From: Entamoeba invadens IP1
Taxonomy: Eukaryota > Evosea > Mastigamoebida > Endamoebidae
DNA length: 64,000 nucleotides
NCBI RefSeq assembly: GCF_000330505.1
Contig: NW_004443506.1
Span: 154,818 to 218,817 of the forward strand
Direction of reading: 5' to 3'
This document shows, in pieces, positions 10,425 to 21,532 of this stretch. The position numbers and the translations under genes are program-made. The notes beneath the pieces were generated by a model. It saw nothing but the letters and a program-made list of their open reading frames with translations, was not told the origin of the DNA and did not search any database. Position 1 is the stretch's first letter. Each line of letters opens with the position of its first letter.

Positions 10425-12353
10425 TTTAATAAATGGGATGGAAAAAACAAAGAAAAAAAGAACTAATTTTGAAGGGAAAGTTAAAACAAATGGTTGGTTG
10501 AATTTATTTGGGGATAACTGGTTTAAATATGAAAAATAGAAAAAATGAGAAAAAATGGATAATAACAAAATTATAATAAACTATTTATTTTTTCTATATT
10601 TAGTTAGAATAAATATTTTTTTGGTTTTAAAAATGGTTGTTAGTGACAATTAATTTCACAGTAGTAAGGTAATTCAAATTAATTATTTGAATAATCTTAA
10701 GACTAAGTTGTAATGATTTCAAATACTTCTCTTTTCAAATGGTATCAAAATTATTAATTAACAAAGAATGTATTTTTTTCATTTTAAAATTGAATTGAAG
10801 TTGAAGAATAATTTGAAATTTTAACAAAACAGATACACACATCGATAACATTTTGCTACAAAATTTCTTTGAAAATAATTAATATCAACTTAAAACAAGT
10901 AAATTATTTAAACACCAATAAAATGAAATTAAAATGTGGATTATTGGATAGGGATGAATTCCAAAACAAACGAAAAATTTGTATAAAAAGTGACACAAGG
11001 TTTGATTTTCAATAACAAAATGTGTTTTTGAAAACAATTTCAAAGAAATAGTAGAAGATGGGATATGTAACAGTCTTGAAAGATTCATATTAAATAATAT
11101 AACAGAAACTTATGATGGTTGCAAAAACAGAGTAAATGAGTTTTGCAAAAGTTGTCAAATGGGCAAATGCAACGTATGTAATGTGGAGTATTTGATAATA
11201 AACAAATAGAAATGAGTATATAAAGATGGATATTATACAATATTAATGGGAACTTGTGTATGTTAAAACAGATATACGCCAAAATGCGATCAATGTAACA
11301 TATAAACAAGTGCACATAAGTGATAATAATAAAACTTTAATTACAACAGGTAAATTGCGTTATGAAGCTATCAGTGTTGGTTAATGTGGTGTTATCAACC
11401 ATGTTTTTGATGGTTTTAATTCAAACTATGGTATTATTAATGTCAAGTCGTTAAATTGTAAAACAATAATTAGGTGAATATTTTCTACCTGTTTGTTATT
11501 TATTTTAAAAATATGAAATATATTTTCACTGTTTTCATATTGTGTTAATATTTTTTTGAATATTGTTAATGGATATATAATATAATAATAAATCAACTTT
11601 ATATTAAAATTAAAGGTTGAATATTAATAAAATCTATTTGTTTAAAAGTATTATATTTTTGGCTTTTTTAATTGGTACAATCTAATAAATAATTTTAGTT
11701 TGTTTTTATTCGAAATTAATCTTTCTTGGTGAAAAAACAACTCAAAAATGTTTTAGAGTATTGTAAAATAGTTGTATTATATTAATATTATTAATTATTT
11801 TATTAATAATAATAAAAACAGAAATTTTGGGACAAAATAAAAAAGTGAAAACAATATCAAAATAATAAAATAAACAAACAAAAATTGTTTTAAAAAACGG
11901 GAATTTATTCAAATTGTATTGTTGAATTTTTTAACAAAATGAAACAATTTTTAGTTTAAATAGTGACAGCAATTTCTATAACCAAAACGGGAATTTACCA
12001 ACATATTTCAAAGTGAATTTTGACTTTACATTATAACTAAACAAAAAAATAGTTTGAGAAGTAAAAAAAAAAATTATATGACATTTCCCGTTTTTTAAAT
12101 ATGTTTTTGTGTAACATTCATTTCTTTTCTTTTTTACATGGATGACAAGTAAAAGTCTTAAAGCAAAAACTTTAAAATTTATCTCTTTGGTTTTAATACG
12201 CCTAAAAATAGCCTTTTCAAAAAGACCAAAACAATGTGACTGTTTGAAAATCTTCATCAATTAAAATAATATATTTATAATTAAGAAACAATAATTGAAT
12301 AGTACTTTTCGACAACAAGTGGTTTTACCAAATCATCTCAAAAAGCACACTAA
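10425..12353. other. Intergenic region with a decayed gene
   Basis: About 1.9 kb. Apart from the Cys-rich pseudogene at 10923-11322 it is AT-rich with no convincing gene. The motif CGGGAAAT or its complement recurs (about 11897, 11984, 12085), within a weakly repetitive stretch. The minus-strand frames at 10885-11315 are antisense shadows of the pseudogene. Confidence 0.6.
10923..11322 (+). pseudogene. Fragment of a cysteine-rich CxxC-repeat surface or receptor protein
   Basis: Read on the plus strand with two frame changes and several stops, this stretch gives Cys-rich peptides. First 10923-11015 (CGLLDRDEF...KICIKSDTR, stop). Then 11018-11209, with nine cysteines in pairs (FCKSCQMGKCNVCNVEYLI). 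Then 11224-11322 (KDGYYTILMGTCVC, KCDQCNI, with internal TAA codons). Short CxxC units with GYY tracts are characteristic of the extracellular parts of Entamoeba transmembrane kinases and related surface proteins. No intact membrane segment or kinase domain follows. I call it a remnant because no splicing restores one frame. The family is inferred from the spacing of cysteines, not from a search. Confidence 0.5.
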
Positions 12354-13466
12354 ATGAGTACAAAGTACGACCTCCAATTCAAAGGTATCTCGCACTTACC
12401 AGGCGATGACGGCTTAAAGTTTCACACCCTGATGAAGACGACCAGTGATTTTATATTGAACACTATGTCTCAACTTAACGAAGATTACAAGAAAGTGGAT
12501 GTTGAAGGGACGATCCAGAGTATTCACAACTCGACCATCCTTGCGGACATTGCGCAAATCACACAATATGGCGAGCAAGAGACAAACCTAATACAAATCA
12601 TGGAAGACCGGAAACCGAGTTTCGACATTCTGGATAAGATCGACAAAGAGAAAGCGACTCTCCGGATTATCTATGACAACATGAATAACATCGAACAGCT
12701 CCGAGATTTCTGTTCCCGAGTTGTCGACTTTATCACCGCTGTTTCTGATATTCTGAAGAACGTCGACTTGTGGAATTGTAAGTACGCTGTCTCGTATTTA
12801 GAGAAGCTCAAATTGTTCATCAAGACGATGGTTGAATACAAGAAGTCGAATTCGGGAAGAACCGTCATCATGTCGGAGATCATTCACACGAAGAAGAATG
12901 GCGATTTAATGGTCAATGCGGTATACAATTTCATGACAAACAGAGCATCAAATTATGGGAAAGATGAAGGGGAAGTGAACATCACTGCACTCTCCATTAA
13001 GACGGGCTTCGATCAGTTATACGCCTTTGTTGTTGGTACTGCGGACGTGACCAAAGTGAAAGAGTTCAAAACAGCGTTGGACAAAGCTGAGGAGTTTCTT
13101 AACAAGGAATTTCCATTTGGTGTTGTTGTGAATGTAGAGAAGAAGGACGTCGCCGAACAAGCTATGTTGCAACTCGAGAACGCTAAAACACAAGACGAGA
13201 AGGACAAAGCTTCTATCTTATTAATGAACGAATTGGACAACAGAGCCGAGTTCACTAAAGACGAAAAGAAGAAGAAGATCTTAGCCAAAGTCTCATCCGG
13301 TAAAAAACAGAAGAAAAATAATTACAAGGAATTACTCGTCGCCGCTCGAAAACTCGCTAACAACGTCGACGAACTGAAAGAAGTCGTTTATAGTACTGAC
13401 GTCGTCTCCTGTATTGATGCAGTCTCCCTCACACAAATTAGAGACGAAATGCTTGGGACTAAATAA
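12354..13466 (+). CDS. Alpha-helical protein of unknown function
   Basis: 370 aa, one exon, ATG start with an A-rich leader. The whole protein is predicted to be helical: long stretches of Leu/Ile at heptad-like spacing separated by charged residues, no signal peptide and no membrane segment. A basic patch (KKKKILAKVSSGKKQKKNN) at about 303-322 precedes a final helical bundle. The codon pattern is GC-richer than the flanks, so it is a genuine gene. The pattern faintly resembles helical-bundle cytoskeletal adaptors such as the vinculin/talin group, but I see no diagnostic motif, so no function is assigned. Confidence 0.75.
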   Translation: MSTKYDLQFKGISHLPGDDGLKFHTLMKTTSDFILNTMSQLNEDYKKVDVEGTIQSIHNSTILADIAQITQYGEQETNLIQIMEDRKPSFDILDKIDKEKATLRIIYDNMNNIEQLRDFCSRVVDFITAVSDILKNVDLWNCKYAVSYLEKLKLFIKTMVEYKKSNSGRTVIMSEIIHTKKNGDLMVNAVYNFMTNRASNYGKDEGEVNITALSIKTGFDQLYAFVVGTADVTKVKEFKTALDKAEEFLNKEFPFGVVVNVEKKDVAEQAMLQLENAKTQDEKDKASILLMNELDNRAEFTKDEKKKKILAKVSSGKKQKKNNYKELLVAARKLANNVDELKEVVYSTDVVSCIDAVSLTQIRDEMLGTK

Positions 13467-14360
13467 TGTAAGTGCAGTTACTCCTCTTGGTTGTATTAGT
13501 ATTTGATATTAATATTTATTAATTAATATTTATTAATTAAAATATAGTTTGTTCATAAAAAAATTAGAAATAAGGTTTGTAAACTATACTTTATAATTAG
13601 AGTATATATATAGTATAAATATGGTATAAATAGAATAAGTGATTTGAGTTGTTCAAAAACATTTAATAACGAAGGATGTGGTTACACGTTGAATTTCAAG
13701 TTCAATTGTTGTATTATATATTATAAATTATAATATTAATACATATAATACATAAAACAAATACATCATTGAAATAGTTTTTAATTAATGTATTATAATT
13801 ATATCATTATATATAATAACAAATTAACCAATGGTTTTTTTATTCAACTAAACACCGATTGAAAAAAGTCCAAATCCTTTGGGTAAATCCACTTTATTTG
13901 GCATATTTTAATTAACGTTAAATTGTCTTCAGTTTTACATTCATTATTTTGAATTAAAAAATAGTATGGTAAAACAAATAACATATTGCATTATTGGAAA
14001 ACAGAATGCAACTTGATCTTTATTTTACCAGTTAACTTCCTTTATTTTATTACTATTGAATATGGTAATTTTAATTAGAATTAACTATTCTAGTAATTAT
14101 AAGAAAAGAGTGAGTAAAGTCGCCTAACTTCTCTCTTCGTTTCTTATTAATAGAATTTTTTGATTTGTTCGATGGAAGTTGCCCCTTTTCTCCATCATTT
14201 CTTTGTTGTTGGATACACAATCAAAATATAAAATAAAGGGAATTTAGGGATACTTTCCTTTGTCATGAACTTCAAAAAAATGGTGAGAGGAATTGAAAAA
14301 AGTAATTCGTTTTTTTTTCAAGAAAAGAAATTTTTTTATAAACCACTTAGGCTTGTGGGA
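13467..14360. other. Intergenic spacer before the P-glycoprotein gene
   Basis: About 0.9 kb of AT-rich DNA between two genes in the same direction. No reading frame or repeat of note; the promoter elements of the next gene start at 14361. Confidence 0.65.
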
Positions 14361-14402
14361 GCAAAGTCGCGGATTGGCAGACTTTGCTAAATACTATTTA
14401 AA
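14361..14402 (+). promoter_or_regulatory. Inverted repeat and TATA-like box of the P-glycoprotein gene
   Basis: GCAAAGTC (14361-14368) and GACTTTGC (14380-14387) form a perfect 8-bp dyad with an 11-base spacer. Eight bases downstream is TATTTAAA (14395-14402), matching the Entamoeba TATA-like consensus, 28 bases before the ATG at 14430. The dyad is placed where an activator or repressor could act on transcription start. That role is inference. Confidence 0.5.
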
Positions 14403-14429
14403 CGCCACGTCTAGAAAACAACCCAGAAG

Positions 14430-17400
14430 ATGCAAAACATAGGAACACACAAAATTGAAAACGCTGAAGACGACTTTGCCGTTTTCGATGTCACACCAGA
14501 CCCGGACGAATTACTCAGAAAAAACAAGAAGCCTGAGGATACTGGTTCTGTGTCTGTTAGAAAGTTATATAGATATGCAAATTGGCTTGATTTGGTTCTC
14601 CTTATCACTGGTATCCTTGGTGCATTAGCCAGTGGCATATTGAGTCCATTGATGATGATAGTCATGGGTGATATGATGGATACTTTTAACACTTCAGACA
14701 TGGCTTCAATTGATATGTCACAGGTTCCATTAGTGAAGCAGTATGAAATGAATCACATGGTTGTTTGTGTCTCACATCTTCTTTTTCACACTCAAATTAG
14801 AGTCAACTCTATTCTATTTAAAGTATTCCATATCAAATAGTTTAATTAATAATAAAATAACTAGTAGACCGAAACTATTTCAAGCACGATCAACGACCTT
14901 GTTCTGAAAATGCTGTACTTTGCCATCGGCACTACTGTGGCGACGTTCTTGAACCAGTTCTGCTTCTTTGTACTCTCTGAAAGGCAGGGTATTAAAATTC
15001 GATTACTTTACTTTAGAGCACTTTTAAGACAAGACTCTGGATGGTACGACTTCCACGAATCTGGAGAATTGACGTCAAGAATAGCGTCAGACGTCCAACT
15101 GATTCAAGACGGCATGTCACAAAAGTTTGCGATTTTATTCCAAACGCTTGCCGGGTTCATCACAGGCTACGCAATTGGGTTTTCAAAGTGCTGGGATTTG
15201 ACTTTGGTCATCTTGGCTGTGGCCCCACTGATGTTTATCACTATTGTCATCCTTGCAGTCTCGATCACAAAGGCAACTTCAAAAGGACAAAACGCTACTG
15301 GTATTGCTGGAGCTATAGCAGAAGCTACAATAGGCAATATGAGGACCGTTCAATCCCTTGGACAAGAGAAAGAGTTCCACCAAGCGTATGACAAACAAAT
15401 GAAGACCATTCGAGCGTGTTATGTGTTTAGAGCACATATGGTAGGTGCGGGGCTTGGAGTTATCATGTTTCTGATCTTAGGTTCATTCAGTTTAGGAGTA
15501 TGGTATGGTACTATGATTATTCGAGGCAGTGGAGGGAGTAAGAATATTACTGCAGGATCTGGTTTGTGTTTTTCTATATATATAACTATATATTTTATAG
15601 TATGCTATTGGATTGTTTATTATAAAAGTATAGAAATGAGGAGAGTAACAAGTAGTGATGGTTGTCTTCATGTCAGTGTTAATGGCGACTATGGGCATTG
15701 CGGGTATCTCTACACCACTCAACGCACTGTCAACAGCACAAGCCTCTGCGTATAGAATCTACCAAACGATTGACAGAATTCCAGACATTGATAGTAAAAG
15801 CTCTGCTGGATTAAAACCAGCAACATGTGAAGGCAATATTAAATTGGAAGATGTACAATTCAGATACCCGACACGACCAACTAAACAGATCTTAGGAGGA
15901 CTCGATTTGGCGATTAACAAAGGAGAGACAGTAGCATTGGTAGGAGCGTCTGGGTGTGGGAAGAGTACTACAATTCAGTTGATTCAACGGGTCTATGATG
16001 TTGTAGGAGGTGCTGTGAAATTAGATGGGACCGATTTGCGAGAGTTAAACTTGCGGTGGCTGAGAAACCAGATTGGACTTGTCGGGCAAGAGCCTGTCTT
16101 GTTTGCTTGTACCATTCGAGAGAACATTATGTTGGGTGCAAGAGATGGAGAGACGCCTACAGAGGACGAAATGATTGAATGTGCGAAGATGGCGAATGCA
16201 CATGATTTCATATCTCATTTACCGGAAGGGTATGATACTATGGTAGGGGAGAGAGGTGCAGCGTTGTCTGGAGGACAAAAGCAGCGGATTGCGATAGCAA
16301 GAGCACTAATTAGAAAGCCGACTATCTTATTACTTGATGAAGCAACAAGTGCACTTGATACACAAAGTGAAAAGATTGTGCAACAAGCCCTTGAGAAGGC
16401 GTCAGAAGGAAGAACAACAGTCATTGTCGCACATCGACTGACTACCGTGCGACACGCCAATCGGATTTGTGTGTTCCATCAAGGAGAAATTATCGAGAGT
16501 GGGACCCATGAAGAATTAATGGAGCTTAAAGGGACGTATTATGGACTAGTGAAGAGACAATCTATGGAAGAAGAAGTCGACCAAGAGACTGTGGAACAAG
16601 ATTTAAAGAAGTTTAGAGAGCAAGAAGAGAAGGAGGCGGAGACTATAATGTTACACAAAGAGGAGTCTAATTTGTTAGAGACTGCGGATGTTGCTGAGCG
16701 ACTTCAAAAGGAGTACGACGATGAAAAGAAGAAGTTGAAACACTCGAACAAATTTGTTATGTTTAGAGTCTTGTGGGACAACTTTAGTCATGAATATATA
16801 CTTGCATTCTTTGGTATTATCGGAGGGATTGGAGGAGGTGCAGTCTTCCCGTTCTACACATTACAGTTCATGGATGTCTTGATGGTGATGATGACGATGA
16901 CTCCTAACCAAGACCCAACCCCGGACCAAAGTGACACGATTCGAACGAAGTGTCTTGCTATTCTAGGCTTTGGATTTGCAATTTTGGCGGCTATTTACTT
17001 GTACTTGGGCCTCTTCTTGGCAGCTGGAGAGAAGATGATAGCACGAATGAGGTCAAGACTGTACCAATCACTCTTAAGACAGAACATCTCGTATTATGAC
17101 AGAAAGGAGAACATGGTTGGTAAGGTGACAACACGACTTGCGTCGGATCCAACGACTTTAAAGGGGATAGCAGGAGAAAGAATAGGAAATATCGTGAACA
17201 CTTTGTCCTCTGTTGGATTTGGTATTGGAGTTGCATTTTACTTTGACTGGAGAATAGCTTTATGTGTCATAGCAGTCACTCCAATCTTGATCACCGTTGT
17301 ATTCTTGAATGGTAAATTGAACTCACAACAGTCATCCCCGGCTACTGAGGCATATGAAGAGTCCGGTATTACATTAGTCGAAGCTGTTGAGAGTATTAAA

Positions 17401-18659
17401 ACGGTTCAATCTCTTTGCAGAGAAGACTTCTTCTTCAAGAAGTTTGAAAAGAACCTCGAGAAGCCAAGAAAGAACATCATGAAGTGGGGGCCGATCTTGT
17501 CATTCATAGGAGCAGCAAACACTTGTGTCACTAGTTGTATCAACTCATATTCTATGTACATCGGAACTTATATGATCAAGAAGACTAGCAACTACGAAGT
17601 ACCATTCATGCAATTTATTGGAGAGTTCATGAAGAGTTTCATTAACATGCAGAAGTCGATGATGAGTGTGATGACTGCAGCAAATGCGTGTGGGACTTTG
17701 TTTGTTATTATACTATAATATTACAATAACAATACTATAATACAATAATAATACTATTATAATAAAAATAGAATAATATAATAACAACCAGAGGAACAAT
17801 CATCCCAGACTTAGGGAAGGCGATGACTGCGGCTAAAAATACATTTGACGTGTATGACAGAGTACCGAGTATAGATGTGTATAATGAGAGTGGTGATAAA
17901 TTGGAGAATGTCATGGGGGAGATTGAATTTAAGAACATCTGCTTTAGATACCCGACACGACCTGAGAATGCGGTCTTGAAAGGGATCTCATTTAAAGTAG
18001 AGAAAGGAAAGACGGTAGCATTGGTAGGAGCGTCTGGGTGCGGGAAGAGTACTGGAATTCAGTTGATCGAACGATTCTATGATCCCACATATGGAGAGGT
18101 CTTGTTTGATGGTCATAACGTGAAGGATTTGAACATCCACTTCTTGAGAAGTCAAATTGGACTTGTTGGGCAAGAGCCGGTCTTGTTTGCTGAGAGTGTT
18201 ATGGACAACATTAAGAGAGGTATTCCAGAGGGAATAGAAGTCACAAATGATCAAATTTATGCGGCAGCTAAGATGGCGAATGCACACGACTTTATTAGTG
18301 CGATGCCAGAAGGATATAACACTATGGTGGGGGATAGAGGCGCACAGATCTCTGGAGGTCAAAAGCAGCGGATTGCGATTGCAAGAGCACTTGTTAGAAA
18401 CCCTAAAGTCTTGTTGTTGGATGAAGCAACAAGTGCACTTGATTCGGAGTCAGAGAAAATCGTGCAAGATGCCTTGGATAAAGCCGCACAAGGACGTACA
18501 ACAATAGTCATAGCACATCGATTATCTACTATTCAAGGTGCCGATCAGATATGTGTCATCATGCGAGGAAAAGTAGCTGAGAGAGGGACACATGAGGAGT
18601 TATTAAAACTGAAAGGGTTTTATTACACATTAGCAATGCAACAATTTGGGTCTGTTTAA
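14430..18659 (+). CDS. P-glycoprotein, ABCB full transporter, four exons
   Basis: Exons 14430-14762, 14868-15561, 15656-17699 and 17792-18659; three introns of 105, 94 and 92 bp, all beginning GTTTGT and ending TAG or CAG. The joined frame encodes 1312 aa, the usual length for P-glycoprotein. Order: TMD1, NBD1, linker, TMD2, NBD2. NBD1 has Walker A GASGCGKST at about 439-447, signature LSGGQKQRIAIARAL and Walker B ILLLDEATSALD. NBD2 has the same at about 1103 onwards with ISGGQKQRIAIARALV and VLLLDEATSALD. The linker (about residues 640-720) is acidic and charged. It should export hydrophobic drugs across the plasma membrane; in Entamoeba this family gives emetine resistance. All catalytic motifs are intact in both halves. 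The first exon has a 50-residue cytosolic stretch before the first helix. Confidence 0.95.
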
Positions 18660-19088
18660 TTTATTGGTGTTGAATTCATTTATTGATCCATTTGATTAAC
18701 ACTTAAAATAACGCCCTTATTTTTGTTTTGGCCTGTTTTTATAGGGATATTAATCTAATTTTTGATGATTTTCCTTTTTTGGCTTGTGTATTGTTTATGC
18801 ACATAATATAAACTCTAAAAAAACGGAAATTTATTTAATAAACTCAAGATTTCCCGATTTTACGACCACTTGAATTTTGTTCAATGTTATTTAAAGTGTT
18901 AATAAGTGGTTGAATTATTACACTATTATATTATAGTATATTTTTTACTACTATATTATTAATAATATAGTAGTAAATATATAATATATATAATAATATA
19001 ATTTATTATTATTATTATTATTATTATTAAATATAATATACTATAATATTGTTATAATATTATTATAGTAGTATAATAGATATACCAT
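18660..19088. other. Intergenic spacer with a dispersed repeat
   Basis: Between the 3' ends of P-glycoprotein and MYG1. Holds a repeat copy at 18745-18895 (listed separately) and then dense TAATA/ATT microsatellite-like DNA up to 19088. Confidence 0.65.
18745..18895 (+). repeat. Dispersed intergenic repeat, copy A
   Basis: Related along about 140 bases to 36340-36492 in the same orientation. Shared blocks include CTGTGTATTG/CTTGTGTATTG, ATAATATAAACT versus ATAATAAACTT, GGAAATTTATTTAATAAA versus GGAAATATATTTAATAAA, GATTTCCCGAT, ACCACTTG versus ACCACTCA, and GTTCAATGTTAT versus GTTCATTGTTAT. The match is clearly beyond chance in spite of the AT background. No coding potential. Confidence 0.6.
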
Positions 19089-20042
19089 TCAATTAATTAA
19101 AGAAGCTTGAACCATTTGAATAATCCCTTCAAACGTTTTGTTGCACGCTAAAAATCCCGACGCGTGACAAAAAACACAGCCAGCGATATGGGAAACGGAA
19201 GATAAAGTCTCGTCCCGAAGACCACGCCAAGCTTCAGGAAAACACTTTTGTGGGATGTAACTGTATTGTTTGGGAAGAGCAGTAGCCCGCCACTGTTCGC
19301 CACGCTTTGAGTCTTTTTGAATGACGTATAGTAAAGAGACGTGATTTCCAGCGTTGCGCTCTTCGTTCTCGAGCATTTGAATAGCGTCAGTGAAATCTCG
19401 TTCGTCGGTGATGTAGATGACATTACCGGATGGGTTGATTTCAAAGCGATGAGTAAAAGCAGTACGTACTATTGGGAGCTTATTGTGGACGATTTGATAT
19501 GAATCATAGACGGCTGCTAAAAACTCCGGTTGAGCTAATGCAACGGCGTCTTCAAACGACTTTCCGATTGTGTTATATCGCTTGATGCGCGCAGTCAATG
19601 TTGTTGTGTCTCGATACAACAACTCCCCATTTGAGACATCTACACCATTATCGTTAGCGTCGATAGCCTTTAGAAAGGTATCGTAGACGTTGTTCTTAAT
19701 TGACTCGATTTCGCTGTCTGTTGCTGTTATCATAAATTCCGTTGAAAGAACATTCTTAACAATTTCGTTGCCATAATGCTTGAAAAGTAGTCCACATCCA
19801 CATAATTTCACAGTCTGTGCAGGTGAAAACGTTTCGTTAAAGCCACGTTGGTGGTGATCGTACCGTTTTCTGCTGTGGTCATAGACACACCCAATGTCAA
19901 ACACTAAATCACACGTCGAAAGAACTGCAAGATCAAAGGTACGGACTAACTCAAAATCTCTGAACGCCAAAACATAGCGCAAAAGCACAACACCAGTGAC
20001 GTCGTCGCTGTGGTAAGTCCCAGTGTGTACTCCAACACGCAT
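19089..20042 (-). CDS. MYG1: MYG1 family metal-dependent hydrolase/exonuclease
   Basis: 317 aa, one exon, ATG start. Matches the MYG1 (UPF0160) family along its length: the N-terminal metal site TGTYHSDDVTG, the RKRYDHHQRGF motif at about 60-70, CGLLFKHYGNEI, IDANDNGVD, and CHASGFLACN near the C-terminus. The usual family length is about 320-360 aa. MYG1 belongs to the DHH-type phosphoesterases and has been described as a 3'-5' RNA exonuclease acting in nucleus and mitochondrion. Entamoeba has only mitosomes, so a nuclear or cytosolic role is more likely here; no targeting peptide is seen. Family assignment firm, cellular role inferred. Confidence 0.9.
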   Translation of the reverse strand: MRVGVHTGTYHSDDVTGVVLLRYVLAFRDFELVRTFDLAVLSTCDLVFDIGCVYDHSRKRYDHHQRGFNETFSPAQTVKLCGCGLLFKHYGNEIVKNVLSTEFMITATDSEIESIKNNVYDTFLKAIDANDNGVDVSNGELLYRDTTTLTARIKRYNTIGKSFEDAVALAQPEFLAAVYDSYQIVHNKLPIVRTAFTHRFEINPSGNVIYITDERDFTDAIQMLENEERNAGNHVSLLYVIQKDSKRGEQWRATALPKQYSYIPQKCFPEAWRGLRDETLSSVSHIAGCVFCHASGFLACNKTFEGIIQMVQASLIN

Positions 20043-20347
20043 GTATCTAGTTTTTTATTAGTTTCAAAACCATTTATTGGTTATTAGTAATATAGTTATA
20101 TTATTAGTATTTTTTATTATTATTAATAGACGCATTTTATTAATTAAAATATACTATTCTGTAGTAAAATGACAACTCAAACAAAATCACTTTTTGACAA
20201 GACATAATAGTATTACTATAGTTTACTGTATTATGTTATATAATACGATAATATTGCATCCAATTTTTGGTTCAAACCACAAGATTACTAGTAATTATAA
20301 TTACGAAACCTAAACAGAATAGTAAAAATCTCCCAACTAGAAAATGT
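20043..20347. other. Divergent intergenic region between MYG1 and the type II membrane protein
   Basis: 305 bases, shared by two divergent genes, AT-rich. The plus-strand frame of the membrane protein is open from 20267, but only with a TTG. I see no clear TATA/GAAC pair. Confidence 0.6.
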
Positions 20348-21308
20348 ATGAAAACCAGCATTATTATTGTTGTTGGTCTTTCGGTACTTTTTCTGATGTT
20401 TTGTTTTTTGCCGCTTCTCTTTTTCCGCGTTGAGAAAATGACGATCGTTGAAAATCCGATAAACCGGCAAAGGCCGATTGTAGTAACGAACCCCGAAATT
20501 ATAGACATCGACTACGACGAAGTCCCCGAACTTCCTCTTGCCGAACAAAAGGTAGTCGACTTAATTCCACAAGTCAAAGAACAACAGAAATTCAAGATAG
20601 GGATATGGCCTGTTGTTAATACAAAAGTGAGAGGGACGATGAAACACAACAACATTGCATTTGAAGTTGTTTCTTATGAGGCAAGAAACAAATACGAACG
20701 ATACCCAAGGTATGGGTATTACATCTCAAATTTCAATTTTAATATTAGAAACGACACAACGAAGGAGTACACGATGGAACAATACACAGAAGATATTGCT
20801 ATGTCTCACGAGTACTACGAGATTAGTGCTGGGGAGTTACCAACAAAGTATGACTATATATTTATACCTCCAGTCGGTTTGTTCTGAATATATAAGAAGA
20901 TTTCTATATATATATATATATATAGAATCAAACATCTCATCTTTAGGTGTTACACTCAACGACAAAATCGCAGAGAAACTCTACACTTTCTTGAACGCTG
21001 CAACACAAACTAATACGGAGGCGTGCGTGTACCAAACGTATATGTCTGAAGAGGAAAGAATTAAAAATCGAGTCTATCACAAGTATAGAGGATATATGCC
21101 TAACTTCCCAAAGAGAACACACAAGAGTATCAGCGGGTTACTCTTCAAGGGAAGTATGTTAGAACTCTTGGAAGAGTATGGAAAAGTTCTGTACTTCATC
21201 TCAAGGTTCGACACTAACATCCAACATTACTGTGAAATCGCCGATAAGGAAATCTTCGTGGCTCCTGAAAACATTTACGAACTGCCAACTCACAACTTTT
21301 TCAACTAA
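20348..21308 (+). CDS. Type II membrane protein of unknown function, two exons
   Basis: Exons 20348-20876 and 20947-21308; the 70-bp intron starts GTTTGT, contains a run of (TA) repeats and ends TTTAG, phase 1. The product has 296 aa. The longer open frame starts with TTG at 20267, so I chose the first in-frame ATG. A single hydrophobic segment (IIIVVGLSVLFLMFCFLPLLFF) at about 5-26 follows a short basic N-terminus, so the rest probably faces the lumen or the outside. The soluble part has many Tyr and charged residues and no motif that I know. A Golgi-type lumenal enzyme or regulator is possible from topology alone, so no function is given. The next gene (TPI) converges on it. Confidence 0.75.
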
Positions 21309-21532
21309 TTGACTTGATTTGACTTTATAATAAAATTATTACTACTATTTAATTCATTTTGTATTTTTAAGTGTATTATATTTTTTAGTTAAAAAATACC
21401 ATCATTTAATTTATTTATTAAGTATAGTAATATATACTATAGATTTTAGATAGTAATATAATTAGTAATATTATAGTAATATTTATAAAAAAACAATAGT
21501 AAAAAGAAATCACAGGTTAATCAGTTAATTAC

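Noticed and set aside
11976..12260. 94-codon minus-strand frame
   Set aside because: Composed of Lys/Phe/Ile with no motif; recurrent AAAACGGGAAAT units lie in it, suggesting repetitive DNA.
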